NCBI GenBank assembly: GCA_002349565.1
Contig: DEDN01000017.1
Span: 1-24,090, forward strand
DNA: 24,090 nt
From: Alphaproteobacteria bacterium UBA2903
GTDB lineage: Bacteria > Pseudomonadota > Alphaproteobacteria > CAAGCB01 > CAG-977
Reading direction: 5' to 3'
A program made the translations under genes and the position numbers. Shown here one piece after another: positions 1 through 6,967 of the stretch. Below the pieces are notes generated by a model, which was not told the origin of the DNA, did not search any database, and worked only from the letters and a program-made list of their open reading frames with translations. How positions within the stretch are numbered: the first letter of the stretch is position 1; every line of letters begins with the position of its first letter.

Positions 1-172
1 GGTGTCCAAGGCGGGGGCAAGGAAACCTGCCGGCAAAGACCCCCTCCGCTTTGCAATCAATCGAGAGGCTTTACGATTGACAACCGCCTTGAATTGAAAC
101 ACCATAATGTAACCCTATGCCACAAAAGCTATTTTGAACAGTCCCCGCTTTTATATAAGGAGTATATAAATA
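1..172. other. Left-edge region upstream of the LysR-type gene
   Basis: This stretch has no gene I can assign. An open minus-strand frame starts at an ATG at 105-103, with an AGGG-type ribosome site seven bases before it, and runs 35 codons to the window edge. It could be the start of a divergent gene, but I do not recognise the peptide, and the plus-strand frames are also largely open, so it may be chance. A 7-bp inverted repeat, TCAATCG (57-63) and CGATTGA (74-80), overlaps a TTGACA hexamer (77-82). LysR-type regulators often bind dyads upstream of their own gene, so this is a candidate operator; that role is inference. Confidence 0.3.
94..121 (+). promoter_or_regulatory. Possible promoter of the LysR-type gene
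   Basis: TTGAAA (94-99) and TATGCC (116-121) are separated by 16 bases and lie about 50 bases before the start codon. A better -35 hexamer, TTGACA (77-82), has only CATAAT (103-108) at a poor 20-base spacing. Either could be used, so the call is weak. Confidence 0.3.
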
Positions 173-1072
173 ATGGCGACATTTAAAAACAATCTGTCAT
201 TTTTGCGGGAACTGTTCGCTTTGAAGGAAGTCATCGACGCGGGGCAAATCCAAGGGGCGGCACGCCGAAACGGCATCAAACAGTCAAACTTGTCCAAAAT
301 CGTTTCGGATTTGGAAGCCGAATTGAATACGCCTTTGCTGACCCGTTCGCCCAAAGGCGTCGAACCGACGAACACCGCGCGCCTGCTGTATACGGATATC
401 GAAAATATTGTCAAAAGCCTGGATAAAATCACGGCGGCGTTTACAAGCGCCGAAGAATTGACGGGGTATGTCACAGTGTTTGTGGAAGACGGCTTTCTGG
501 GCAATCGGCTGCTGAAAGAACTGTCGTTGTTTTATGCGCTGCACTTGAAAATCCGACTGGACATCACAACGGACAAACGGATTTCCCCGTCGGACGCGGA
601 TTTGGCGATAGTCAGCGACATTCCGCCGGAAATAAAAGGAAAGATCCTGTTCAAATCGGAAAGCAAAATGCATCTGTACACGTCGACCTCCTATTTGGAA
701 CGGAAAGGCGCGCCGCGGGATATGGAGGATCTGCTGGAAAATTACGATTTATGCGTTCAGCAAAAACATTTGGACGACGACGGCAGCCGTCTGCTGCTGA
801 AAAGAGCGAAACATCTGAATACCACATCGGATTCCGAAGCGGTGATTTTCAAGCTGGTTCAGTCGGGGGACAGCGTCGGATTGCTGCATGACTGGCTGGC
901 GCGGGAAGTTTCCAATCTGGTGCGATTGGACAGTCCCGATTACGAAGTATGCAAAACATTTTTCGGGATATGCACGTCCAAAGCGGAAAAAACGCCGAAA
1001 ATCAAAACGTTGATGAGTCATTTGAAAAACCTGAAATCTTCCGGCTTCGTCGACGATTTGGAATTTTTTTGA
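173..1072 (+). CDS. LysR-type transcriptional regulator
   Basis: This 299-residue protein has the size and layout of a LysR-type regulator. The N-terminal winged helix-turn-helix lies at about residues 9-67 and carries the family pattern: a selective helix (GAARRNGIKQSNLSKIV), then LEAELNTPLLTRSPKGVEPT and a linker helix. The rest, about 95-299, is the expected periplasmic-binding-protein-like effector domain and is much less conserved, so the ligand cannot be named. The start is supported by AAGGAG at 157-162, ten bases before the ATG. Regulators of this type usually act on a divergent neighbour or on themselves. The gene upstream is outside the window or unrecognised, so the target is unknown. 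A strong hairpin follows the stop. The family call is secure; the regulon is not. Confidence 0.9.
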   Translation: MATFKNNLSFLRELFALKEVIDAGQIQGAARRNGIKQSNLSKIVSDLEAELNTPLLTRSPKGVEPTNTARLLYTDIENIVKSLDKITAAFTSAEELTGYVTVFVEDGFLGNRLLKELSLFYALHLKIRLDITTDKRISPSDADLAIVSDIPPEIKGKILFKSESKMHLYTSTSYLERKGAPRDMEDLLENYDLCVQQKHLDDDGSRLLLKRAKHLNTTSDSEAVIFKLVQSGDSVGLLHDWLAREVSNLVRLDSPDYEVCKTFFGICTSKAEKTPKIKTLMSHLKNLKSSGFVDDLEFF

Positions 1073-1086
1073 TATTCGGGAATGAA

Positions 1087-1117
1087 AAAGCCTTGAAGCG
1101 GCGAACTTCAAGGCTTT
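1087..1117. terminator. Bidirectional terminator between LysR-type gene and tRNA-Val
   Basis: A perfect 12-bp stem (1087-1098 with 1106-1117) encloses a 7-base loop. On the minus strand the stem is followed by a T-run (CTTTTTC), so it fits best as the terminator of tRNA-Val. On the plus strand it has only three Ts after the stem and probably also stops the LysR-type transcript. Confidence 0.8.
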
Positions 1118-1123
1118 AAGAAT

Positions 1124-1198
<75 letters not shown>

Positions 1199-1205
1199 GT
1201 TATTG

Positions 1206-1234
1206 TTGATTATCTCAACCGGATGATTTATGCT
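1206..1234 (+). promoter_or_regulatory. Promoter of the amidohydrolase-transglycosylase pair
   Basis: TTGATT (1206-1211) and TATGCT (1229-1234) are 17 bases apart and would give a leader of about 50 bases to the TTG start at 1291. It overlaps the candidate minus-strand tRNA-Val promoter, so the two may be divergent and back to back. Confidence 0.55.
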
Positions 1235-1261
1235 TTTATAGGTTTTGAAATATGATTGCAA
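1235..1261 (-). promoter_or_regulatory. Possible promoter of tRNA-Val
   Basis: On the minus strand, TTGCAA (1261-1256) is followed after 15 bases by TATAAA (1240-1235). The same TTGCAA hexamer stands upstream of the other two tRNA genes in this window. The spacing is short and the leader would be about 30 bases, so confidence is modest. Confidence 0.4.
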
Positions 1262-1290
1262 GCAAAAAATGACATAAGGGATAAAAAAAT

Positions 1291-2151
1291 TTGGCGATTC
1301 GTGAAAATTATCCGCCCTATCTGTTGCAAAAGAACGGAAAATCCGCCGTGCCGCTGCTGATTGCGTCGCCGCACAGCGGGACGTTTTATCCCGAACGGCT
1401 GTTCAAGCTGTCCGATTTGAAGCTTGCCGATTTTCAAAAATACGAAGATCCCGCCGTTGCCGACTTGTTTTCCTTTGCACCCGCCATGGGGATTCCTTTG
1501 CTGTCCGCCGTATACGGGCGCGCATGGGTCGATTTGAACCGTCATCCGCTGGAACTTGACCCTGCTTTGTTTTTTGACGAGATCCCTCCGCAGGCTTTGG
1601 TCGATTCGCCGCGGGTCAAGGCGGGGTACGGCGTGATTCCCGCGCGCTTGAGTCCAAGCGTTCCCGTGTATCCGAAACCGCTGCTGTGGGCGAAAGAGCA
1701 GGCGCGCCTGACGCGAATCCATTTCCCGTATCACGCCGCTTTGACCGATTTAATCAAGAAAAACATTGCCGCTTTCGGGTATTCGGTGCTGATTGACACC
1801 CATTCGATGCCGACTCTGCCGCCCGAACATTGCGCCAAAGGACAAATGCCCGACATTGTTTTGGGGGATGCGGACGGCACGTCTTGTTCGCCCGCGCTGA
1901 CGGCGGGGACGGCGGATATTCTGCGCGATTTGGGATTTTTCGTAACCGTCAATCTGCCGTATGCGGGGGCGTACACAACGCGGTATTACGGGCATCCCGA
2001 CCGCAAAAGCCATGTTTTGCAAATCGAAATTGCGCGCGCTTTGTATTGGGACGCGGCGAATCATCAGGCGTCAGAAAATTTTAATGATTTGTGGTTTAAA
2101 CTGTCTTTGTTTACGGAACGTCTGATTCGTTTTATCAAAACAAAGCAATGA
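1291..2151 (+). CDS. N-formylglutamate amidohydrolase family protein
   Basis: This 286-residue protein matches the N-formylglutamate amidohydrolase family, zinc-dependent hydrolases related to peptidases that release formate and glutamate in histidine breakdown. Visible family motifs are IASPHSGTFYP near residue 25, GRAWVDLNRHPLELDP near 78, the IDTHSMP segment near 167, PDIVLGD, and NLPYAGAYTTRYYG followed by an HVLQIEIAR block near the C terminus. The start is TTG at 1291, chosen because AAGGGA (1276-1281) sits nine bases before it; no upstream ATG fits. No other histidine-utilisation genes are nearby, so the substrate may differ from formylglutamate. Its stop overlaps the next start (ATGA at 2148-2151), which implies coupled translation with the transglycosylase. 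Confidence 0.88.
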   Translation: MAIRENYPPYLLQKNGKSAVPLLIASPHSGTFYPERLFKLSDLKLADFQKYEDPAVADLFSFAPAMGIPLLSAVYGRAWVDLNRHPLELDPALFFDEIPPQALVDSPRVKAGYGVIPARLSPSVPVYPKPLLWAKEQARLTRIHFPYHAALTDLIKKNIAAFGYSVLIDTHSMPTLPPEHCAKGQMPDIVLGDADGTSCSPALTAGTADILRDLGFFVTVNLPYAGAYTTRYYGHPDRKSHVLQIEIARALYWDAANHQASENFNDLWFKLSLFTERLIRFIKTKQ

Positions 2152-2942
2152 AAAAAGCAGTCTTAGCGTTGATTTTTGCCGCTTTGTCCGTCCCCGCGCG
2201 GGCGGACGATTCGCTGTTGTGCCTGCAGGAAACGGCGCGGCAGGAGCAGAAAAAGCAAATCCAGCCGAATCTGCTCAGCGCGATTGCTTTGGTCGAAAGC
2301 GGACGGTATTCCAAAACTTACCCGACGGGCGTGGCGTGGCCGTGGACGGTTTCGGCGGACGGCAAGGGGGCTTTTTACAAAACCAAAGCCGACGCGATTC
2401 AAGCCGTCAAAGAATTGCAGCAAAACGGAGCGGACAATATCGACGTCGGGTGCATGCAAATCAGCTTGAAGTTTCATCCCGAAGCGTTCAAATCCGTTGA
2501 GGACGCTTTCGATCCCGCCCAAAATGTGGCGTATGCGGCGGATTTTTTGAAACGCAACCATGCCGATACGAGATCGTGGGGGCTGGCGGCAACCCGCTAT
2601 CATTCGCGCACGACGCACAAAGCCTACAAGTATGAAGACAAGCTGTTGGACAAATGGAAGCTGCTTTCCAAACATGGCAATCCCGCCAAGCCCGCGCAAA
2701 AAGCGATCGTGCATGACGTATCCAAGCAAAAAGTGCGCGAAATGAACCGCGCCGCGAAAATCGCCGAACGCAAAGCCAAAAACGCCGAAAACGACAAAAA
2801 AATCAAAGCGGGCAGCGACGAGGCGAAGCGGCACGCCGCCGCTTGGCGCAAAGCCAAATTGGAGGCTTATATGGCGGCAAAACGCGCCGCTGTTTCGGAC
2901 GAACCGATTTTCGAAGACGTGCGGACGAAAGCCGAACCTTAA
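2148..2942 (+). CDS. Periplasmic lytic transglycosylase (SLT fold) with charged C-terminal tail
   Basis: This 264-residue protein begins with a signal peptide (about 1-19, cleavage after ARA). A transglycosylase SLT-like domain spans about 25-170. The likely catalytic glutamate is E50 in AIALVESG; the NIDVGCMQIS segment near 98-106 and FDPAQNVAYAADFLK near 130 match the family's later motifs. Such enzymes cut the glycan backbone of peptidoglycan to make 1,6-anhydromuramic ends. Residues about 180-250 are rich in Lys, Ala, Glu and Arg, probably a long charged helix or coiled coil; its role is unknown. The gene overlaps the preceding stop by four bases. The family is clear; which machine it serves (growth, secretion or flagellum) cannot be told from here. 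Confidence 0.85.
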   Translation: MKKAVLALIFAALSVPARADDSLLCLQETARQEQKKQIQPNLLSAIALVESGRYSKTYPTGVAWPWTVSADGKGAFYKTKADAIQAVKELQQNGADNIDVGCMQISLKFHPEAFKSVEDAFDPAQNVAYAADFLKRNHADTRSWGLAATRYHSRTTHKAYKYEDKLLDKWKLLSKHGNPAKPAQKAIVHDVSKQKVREMNRAAKIAERKAKNAENDKKIKAGSDEAKRHAAAWRKAKLEAYMAAKRAAVSDEPIFEDVRTKAEP

Positions 2943-2972
2943 ACGGAATTTTCGGATTTTGGACAAAAAAGC

Positions 2973-3002
2973 TTGATTGTCGGGCGTGTTTTTTCCTATA
3001 CT
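2973..3002 (+). promoter_or_regulatory. Promoter of the RNase J-like gene
   Basis: TTGATT (2973-2978) and TATACT (2997-3002) are separated by 18 bases. The leader to the ATG at 3038 would be about 30 bases. I see no clear terminator for the upstream transglycosylase gene in this gap. Confidence 0.6.
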
Positions 3003-3037
3003 CTATAAAAGTAAAGTTTTTCTTTGGGAACAGGGAA

Positions 3038-4606
3038 ATGAGCCAAGACGCTTTGTATTGGAGTCCGCGCGGCGGCAACAACGTTCAGGACGGCTGGGGC
3101 AGCTGCCATAAATTCACGTCCGAACAAACGAACGCCGAAACGGGAAAAATCGAAAAAGACACGATTATCGTCGATTTGGGACAGCATGAACGTCCCGCGA
3201 TGTTCGGCGGCGGACAGTATGACAGAGTGGTTCCCGACCTTGCCGACTGCTTGGACGTGCCGAATTGTCCGTCCGTCGACGAATCCGACAAAGCCAAGGC
3301 GATTTTTTTGACTCACGGTCATTCCGACCACATTTCGGGCGTTTTCGCGTATGCTATGGCGGGGGTGAAACTGCCGCCCGTGTACGGTTCCGAATTTACG
3401 CTGAACATGGTGAAAAAAGGTTTTGTCGAACGCGGCATTCCCGCCGACAAACAGCCCGAATTGCGTGAAATCAAAGCGGGACAAACGGTTGAAATCGGGG
3501 GTGTGAAAATCCGTTCGATGCAGGCGTCTCATTCGATTCCGGGGGCTTTGAGCTTCAAAATTTCAAATGCTTCGACGGCGATTTTCCATACGGGCGACAC
3601 CAAGGGCGACGAATCGTCCTATTTGCAGGGCGGGGTGAACTTTGCGGATTATGCCGAAATCGCCAAAGAGGGTAAAATCGATTTGATGACGTTTGACGGC
3701 ACGACGGCGGCGCGCAAAGGGCATGCGACTTACGAATCGGAAATTTTCGATTGCTATGACAAGCTGTTTGCCGAAAACAGCAAGCATCAGATGATTGTGC
3801 CGTTGGCGGCGGCGCATTGCGAACGGTTGGCAACGGTTATTGCAGCGGCGGAAAAGAACGGTAAAAACGTTATTTTAAACGGCGGTCCGTCCATGGATAC
3901 CAATTTGCTGGGATTGCAGATGTCGGGCATCGATTTGGCAAAGAAATTCCCGCACATTGCTGTCGTCGGTGTGAAAAATCCGTTGGCGGACAAGCTGGAT
4001 CCCAAAGACACGATTACCATAACAACGGGAATCTATATGGAAAAGGATTCACCGTTCGTTCAATATTTGCAGGGAAAAAACAACGGGTTCAAATTTGCCA
4101 AAGACGCGGTGATTATTGCGCCGCTGACCACGGACAAAAACGAAAAGATGGCGTTTCTGATGGCAACGTCGGAACGCGCCCAAGGGCATACGATTATTAC
4201 GGCGGCGACGCGCCCCAAGATGTACGGGTCGGGACACGCGCAGGCGGACGATTTCCGCCGCATTGCGGGGATTTTAAAGCCGCGGACGGTCGCCCCGATT
4301 CACACGCGCACGCCGGGGGCGGATGATTTCAACAAACTGGCGGCGGAGGAAGGCTACGGCACTTTCCCGCGTCAAGTCAAAAACGGCGAAATCGTCAAGG
4401 TAACAAACAAAGAATGCGCGCTTGTCGCCCAAGACCGTCAGCAATGGTTCGGTGTGAAAATTCAAGGCAATACGGCAGAGCTGACGTCGATTAAGGATAC
4501 AAGCTTTAAAACGGCGGAGCTGAAGCGGCGGCGGGATGCGTATCGCGCGCAGCAGGAAACGCAAAAGCGCGCCTGTTTGGCAAAGTTTGCGGGACGGTCG
4601 AAATGA
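3038..4606 (+). CDS. RNase J-like metallo-beta-lactamase/beta-CASP ribonuclease
   Basis: This 522-residue protein has the order of motifs of RNase J, an enzyme of mRNA decay and rRNA maturation. The zinc motif HGHSDH is at residues 93-98, followed by SHSIPGALSF and by FHTGDTKGD. A beta-CASP section follows, with DGTTAARKGHATYESE (compare DSTNAE...G in RNase J) and an AAAHCERL helix with its histidine. The late motif GSGHAQADDFRRIAGILKP ends in APIHTR. I chose ATG 3038 because GGGAA (3026-3030) precedes it and the family-like sequence starts there, although the frame stays open upstream to 2843. The protein is shorter than typical RNase J, about 550 residues, and lacks a recognisable SQGEP motif. 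The stop overlaps the next start (ATGA at 4603-4606). Confidence 0.78.
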   Translation: MSQDALYWSPRGGNNVQDGWGSCHKFTSEQTNAETGKIEKDTIIVDLGQHERPAMFGGGQYDRVVPDLADCLDVPNCPSVDESDKAKAIFLTHGHSDHISGVFAYAMAGVKLPPVYGSEFTLNMVKKGFVERGIPADKQPELREIKAGQTVEIGGVKIRSMQASHSIPGALSFKISNASTAIFHTGDTKGDESSYLQGGVNFADYAEIAKEGKIDLMTFDGTTAARKGHATYESEIFDCYDKLFAENSKHQMIVPLAAAHCERLATVIAAAEKNGKNVILNGGPSMDTNLLGLQMSGIDLAKKFPHIAVVGVKNPLADKLDPKDTITITTGIYMEKDSPFVQYLQGKNNGFKFAKDAVIIAPLTTDKNEKMAFLMATSERAQGHTIITAATRPKMYGSGHAQADDFRRIAGILKPRTVAPIHTRTPGADDFNKLAAEEGYGTFPRQVKNGEIVKVTNKECALVAQDRQQWFGVKIQGNTAELTSIKDTSFKTAELKRRRDAYRAQQETQKRACLAKFAGRSK

Positions 4607-4836
4607 TGTGGGATGATTTTTTGCCGCTGGGGCAGGCTTTGGAAGAACGATTCCCCGAAACGGATGTTTTGTCGGTATCCGATGCGGAACTGGCGCGGAT
4701 GCTGGGGGCTTTGCCGATGACGGACGGTGCTGGAAAAATGCCCGAATCGGCGGACTTTTTTTATCAAGTCAAAGTCGCGTGGATTCAAGCGCGCCGCACC
4801 GAACCCGCCGATACATCCATGGAAGCGGATTTGTAA
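4603..4836 (+). CDS. Small IscX-like protein
   Basis: This 77-residue acidic protein starts inside the stop codon of the RNase J-like gene, so the two are probably translationally coupled. By eye it lines up along its length with IscX (YfhJ), a small acidic partner of IscS in iron-sulfur cluster assembly. Shared points are an early W-x-D, then [IL]G-x-AL, a [YF]P-x-x-D step, a later Asp, and a final segment with a conserved Trp (VAWIQA here, LVWLDEA in E. coli IscX). The match is short and was made from memory, without a search. No other isc genes are in the window, so a role outside cluster assembly is possible. If not IscX, it is a hypothetical protein. The gene is real on context; the family is tentative. 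Confidence 0.6.
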   Translation: MMWDDFLPLGQALEERFPETDVLSVSDAELARMLGALPMTDGAGKMPESADFFYQVKVAWIQARRTEPADTSMEADL

Positions 4837-4843
4837 TATTTAT

Positions 4844-4871
4844 TTGATTTTCCTTTCGCGTGTGTCATTCT
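4844..4871 (+). promoter_or_regulatory. Promoter of glk
   Basis: TTGATT (4844-4849) and CATTCT (4866-4871) are 16 bases apart in the 59-base gap before glk. GAAAGGA (4881-4887) is the ribosome site. Confidence 0.45.
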
Positions 4872-4895
4872 GTTTGAAAACGAAAGGATTTCATC

Positions 4896-5867
4896 ATGCA
4901 AAATTTGGGATTGATTGCCGATATCGGCGGAACAAACGCGCGTTTTGCTTTGTGTGCCGCGGACGGGACGGTTGAACGCCCCGCAGTTATGGCGTGCCGG
5001 GATTATTCGGGATTGGCGGATGCCGTGTCGGCTTACTGCAAGCAGGCGGGTGTCGCGCCGGAAACGGTCAAAACGGCGGCGTTTGCGGTGGCTTGCCCCG
5101 TTTTGGGCGACAAAGTCAGCTTGACCAACTGCGCGTGGGCTTTTTCGATTGCGGAATTGAAGACGAAGCTGGGCTTGGAAAACTTGACGGTCGTCAACGA
5201 CTTTGTGGCGCAAGCGCTTGCCGTTCCCGAACTCAAAGAATCGGAAAAAGTCAAAATCGGCAGGGGCGAACCGCAAGCGGGGCATCCGATTGCCGTCGTC
5301 GGTCCCGGAACGGGGCTGGGCGTGTCGATTCTGGTGCCGCAAAACGACGGGGCTTGGACGGCTTTGCCCAGCGAAGGCGGACACGCGACCATGCCCGCTC
5401 CCTATCCCGAGGAGGAACGCGTCATTTCCGCTTTGCGCGGGGAATACGGGCATGTTTCCGCGGAACGCGTCGTATCGGGCATGGGGCTGACGAATTTGTA
5501 TAAAACTTTGAAAGCCCTGCATAATGAAACGGCGGAAATTCTGCCACCCGAAGAAATCACGGCGCGCGCTTTGGCGGGGGATTCGCTTTGCCGCGAAGCC
5601 GTGCAAATGATGTTCGGGCTGCTGGGAACTTTGGCGGGCAATTTGGCGTTGACGGTCGGCGCGCTGGGCGGCGTGTACATTGCAGGCGGCATCGTGCCGC
5701 GCAAAGGATTGCTTGAAATGTTCAAAGAATCCGCGTTCCGTGTCAGATTCGAAGCAAAAGGACGCTTTACGGACTATCTGTCGCGGATTCCGACGTATGT
5801 GATGACGGCGGAATATCCCGCTTTTCTGGGGTTGTCGGCATTGATTAAAAAAAATTTCAAAAAATAG
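4896..5867 (+). CDS. glk: Glucokinase
   Basis: This 323-residue protein matches the bacterial Glk family, which phosphorylates glucose with ATP to glucose-6-phosphate in the cytoplasm. The phosphate-binding motif DIGGTNARFAL is at residues 9-19. VNDFVAQAL places the likely catalytic base at D102. VGPGTGLGVS and LPSEGGHATMP follow in the expected order, then ERVVSGMGLTNLY and the late GGVYIAGGIVPR glycine-rich motif. Length is as expected for E. coli-type glucokinase rather than the shorter ROK-type enzymes. The gene has its own promoter and ribosome site. Its last codons (LIKKNFKK) lie in a run of As that also forms the upstream region of the tRNA-Asp promoter. I see no terminator between them. 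Confidence 0.93.
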   Translation: MQNLGLIADIGGTNARFALCAADGTVERPAVMACRDYSGLADAVSAYCKQAGVAPETVKTAAFAVACPVLGDKVSLTNCAWAFSIAELKTKLGLENLTVVNDFVAQALAVPELKESEKVKIGRGEPQAGHPIAVVGPGTGLGVSILVPQNDGAWTALPSEGGHATMPAPYPEEERVISALRGEYGHVSAERVVSGMGLTNLYKTLKALHNETAEILPPEEITARALAGDSLCREAVQMMFGLLGTLAGNLALTVGALGGVYIAGGIVPRKGLLEMFKESAFRVRFEAKGRFTDYLSRIPTYVMTAEYPAFLGLSALIKKNFKK

Positions 5868-5877
5868 AAAAAAGTTC

Positions 5878-5906
5878 TTGCAAAGGGAAAAAGAAGCCTA
5901 TATAAA
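5878..5906 (+). promoter_or_regulatory. Promoter of tRNA-Asp with A-rich upstream element
   Basis: TTGCAA (5878-5883) and TATAAA (5901-5906) are exactly 17 bases apart, with the expected start of transcription a few bases before the tRNA. The 30 bases upstream are runs of A, like an UP element that binds the RNA polymerase alpha subunit, and include the last codons of glk. Confidence 0.75.
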
Positions 5907-5918
5907 CAAACCTGTCGC

Positions 5919-5996
5919 GGGGGCGTAGCTCAGTTTGGTTAGAGTGACGGCCTGTCACGCCGTAGGTCGCGGGTTCGAGCCCCGTCGCTCCCGCCA
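5919..5996 (+). tRNA. tRNA-Asp (anticodon GTC)
   Basis: The acceptor GGGGGCG pairs with CGCTCCC (one G-T pair), then discriminator G and an encoded CCA (5994-5996). The D-arm reads TAGCTCAGTTTGGTTAGAG. The anticodon stem ACGGC/GCCGT holds loop CTGTCAC, giving GTC (aspartate). The T-arm contains GTTCGAGCC. A rho-independent terminator follows at once. Confidence 0.97.
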
Positions 5997-6000
5997 TTAA

Positions 6001-6029
6001 AAAAAACCGTCCGAAAGGGCGGTTTTTTT
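6001..6029 (+). terminator. Terminator of tRNA-Asp
   Basis: ACCGTCC and GGGCGGT form a stem (one G-T pair) around a GAAA tetraloop, with a run of seven Ts after it and As before it. It ends only 13 bases before the next gene, whose ribosome site AGGAA (6033-6037) lies just beyond. Confidence 0.85.
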
Positions 6030-6042
6030 GTAGGAAATTTTT

Positions 6043-6924
6043 ATGCACGATATTTGGAATCCATGGCACGGCTGCGTCAAAAAAAGCGAAGGCTGCGCCA
6101 ACTGCTATATGTATTCGCTGGACAAGCGCAGGGGCATGGATGGTTCGCGGATTTTCAAAGTGCAGAACAACTTTGAATATCCGCTGGCAAAAGACAAATT
6201 CGGCAAATTCAAAATCAAAAGCGGCGAACACATCCGCGTGTGTCTGACATCCGATTTCTTTTTGGCGGAAGCCGACGCTTGGCGCGCGGACGCGTGGAAA
6301 ATCATCAAACAGCGTCCCGATGTCGCTTTTTATTTGCTGACCAAGCGTCCCGAACGCGTCGAGGATTGTCTGCCCGCGGATTGGGGCGGCGGCTGGGAAA
6401 ACGTGTTTTTCAGCGTAACGTGCGAAAATCAAGCGCGCGCCGATGAACGAATCCCCGTCCTGTTTTCGCTGCCGTTCAAACACAAGGGCATCATCGTCGC
6501 GCCGTTCATCGGTGCGGTGTCGATTGCGGATTATTTGCGGGCGGGGCAGATTGAGCAAGTGCTGGCGGGTGGCGAAAACTACGACGGTGCGCGTCCGCTG
6601 TATTACGAATGGGTGAAACGGCTGTCGGACGAATGCCGCGCGGCGGAAGTGACGTTTTGCTTTTTCGAAACGGGAACGGTCTTTGTCAAAGACGGCAAAA
6701 AATACACGATTCCCGACAAAATCAAACAAAGCAGAGCGGCGTTCCGTTCAGGATTGAGTTTCGAGGGAAAACCGACAACTTTCAAATTGGCAGCCCCTCA
6801 GCCCGATTTGTTCGGCAATGTCGAAAGTTATGTGCCGTTTTTCGGCAAACAATGCGACCAATGCGGATCAAGGATGCGCTGCAACGGCTGTTCGAAATGC
6901 GGTCAATGCGGAAATACGGGATAA
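6043..6924 (+). CDS. DUF5131 (phage Gp37/Gp68-like) protein with six-cysteine tail
   Basis: This 293-residue protein matches the DUF5131 family, also called phage Gp37/Gp68, whose biochemical role is not settled. The N-terminal pattern IWNPWHGCVKKSEGCANCY gives C11-x6-C18-x2-C21, a likely metal or iron-sulfur site resembling, but not equal to, the radical-SAM cluster motif. FYLLTKRPER near 103, VFFSVTCENQARADER near 126, and GGENYDGARPLYYEWVKRL near 177 follow the family order. Unusual is the end: six cysteines at 271, 274, 280, 283, 286 and 289 (C-x2-C-x5-C-x2-C-x2-C-x2-C), which could hold a second metal centre or zinc. The gene sits 46 bases after tRNA-Asp, a common site for element insertion, but no integrase or repeat of the tRNA end is visible. 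Confidence 0.8.
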   Translation: MHDIWNPWHGCVKKSEGCANCYMYSLDKRRGMDGSRIFKVQNNFEYPLAKDKFGKFKIKSGEHIRVCLTSDFFLAEADAWRADAWKIIKQRPDVAFYLLTKRPERVEDCLPADWGGGWENVFFSVTCENQARADERIPVLFSLPFKHKGIIVAPFIGAVSIADYLRAGQIEQVLAGGENYDGARPLYYEWVKRLSDECRAAEVTFCFFETGTVFVKDGKKYTIPDKIKQSRAAFRSGLSFEGKPTTFKLAAPQPDLFGNVESYVPFFGKQCDQCGSRMRCNGCSKCGQCGNTG

Positions 6925-6926
6925 AA

Positions 6927-6956
6927 CAAACCGCCCCGAAAACGGAGCGGTTTCGA
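6927..6956. terminator. Bidirectional terminator between DUF5131 gene and infA
   Basis: AAACCGC-CCC and GGAGCGGTTT form an imperfect stem with a short A-rich loop in the gap between the two convergent genes. T-containing stretches lie on both sides, better on the minus strand (GGTTTGTTTT), so it probably serves infA and the DUF5131 gene together. Confidence 0.65.
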
Positions 6957-6967
6957 ATTTTCCCGAA

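Noticed and set aside
2163..2966. A 267-codon minus-strand frame opposite the lytic transglycosylase gene
   Set aside because: The plus-strand gene has a signal peptide, SLT motifs and an overlapping start; the antisense peptide is Arg/Phe-rich with no motif.
2843..3037. A 65-residue N-terminal extension of the RNase J-like protein
   Set aside because: It overlaps the end of the transglycosylase gene, crosses the promoter at 2973-3002, and has no family match; ATG 3038 is preferred.
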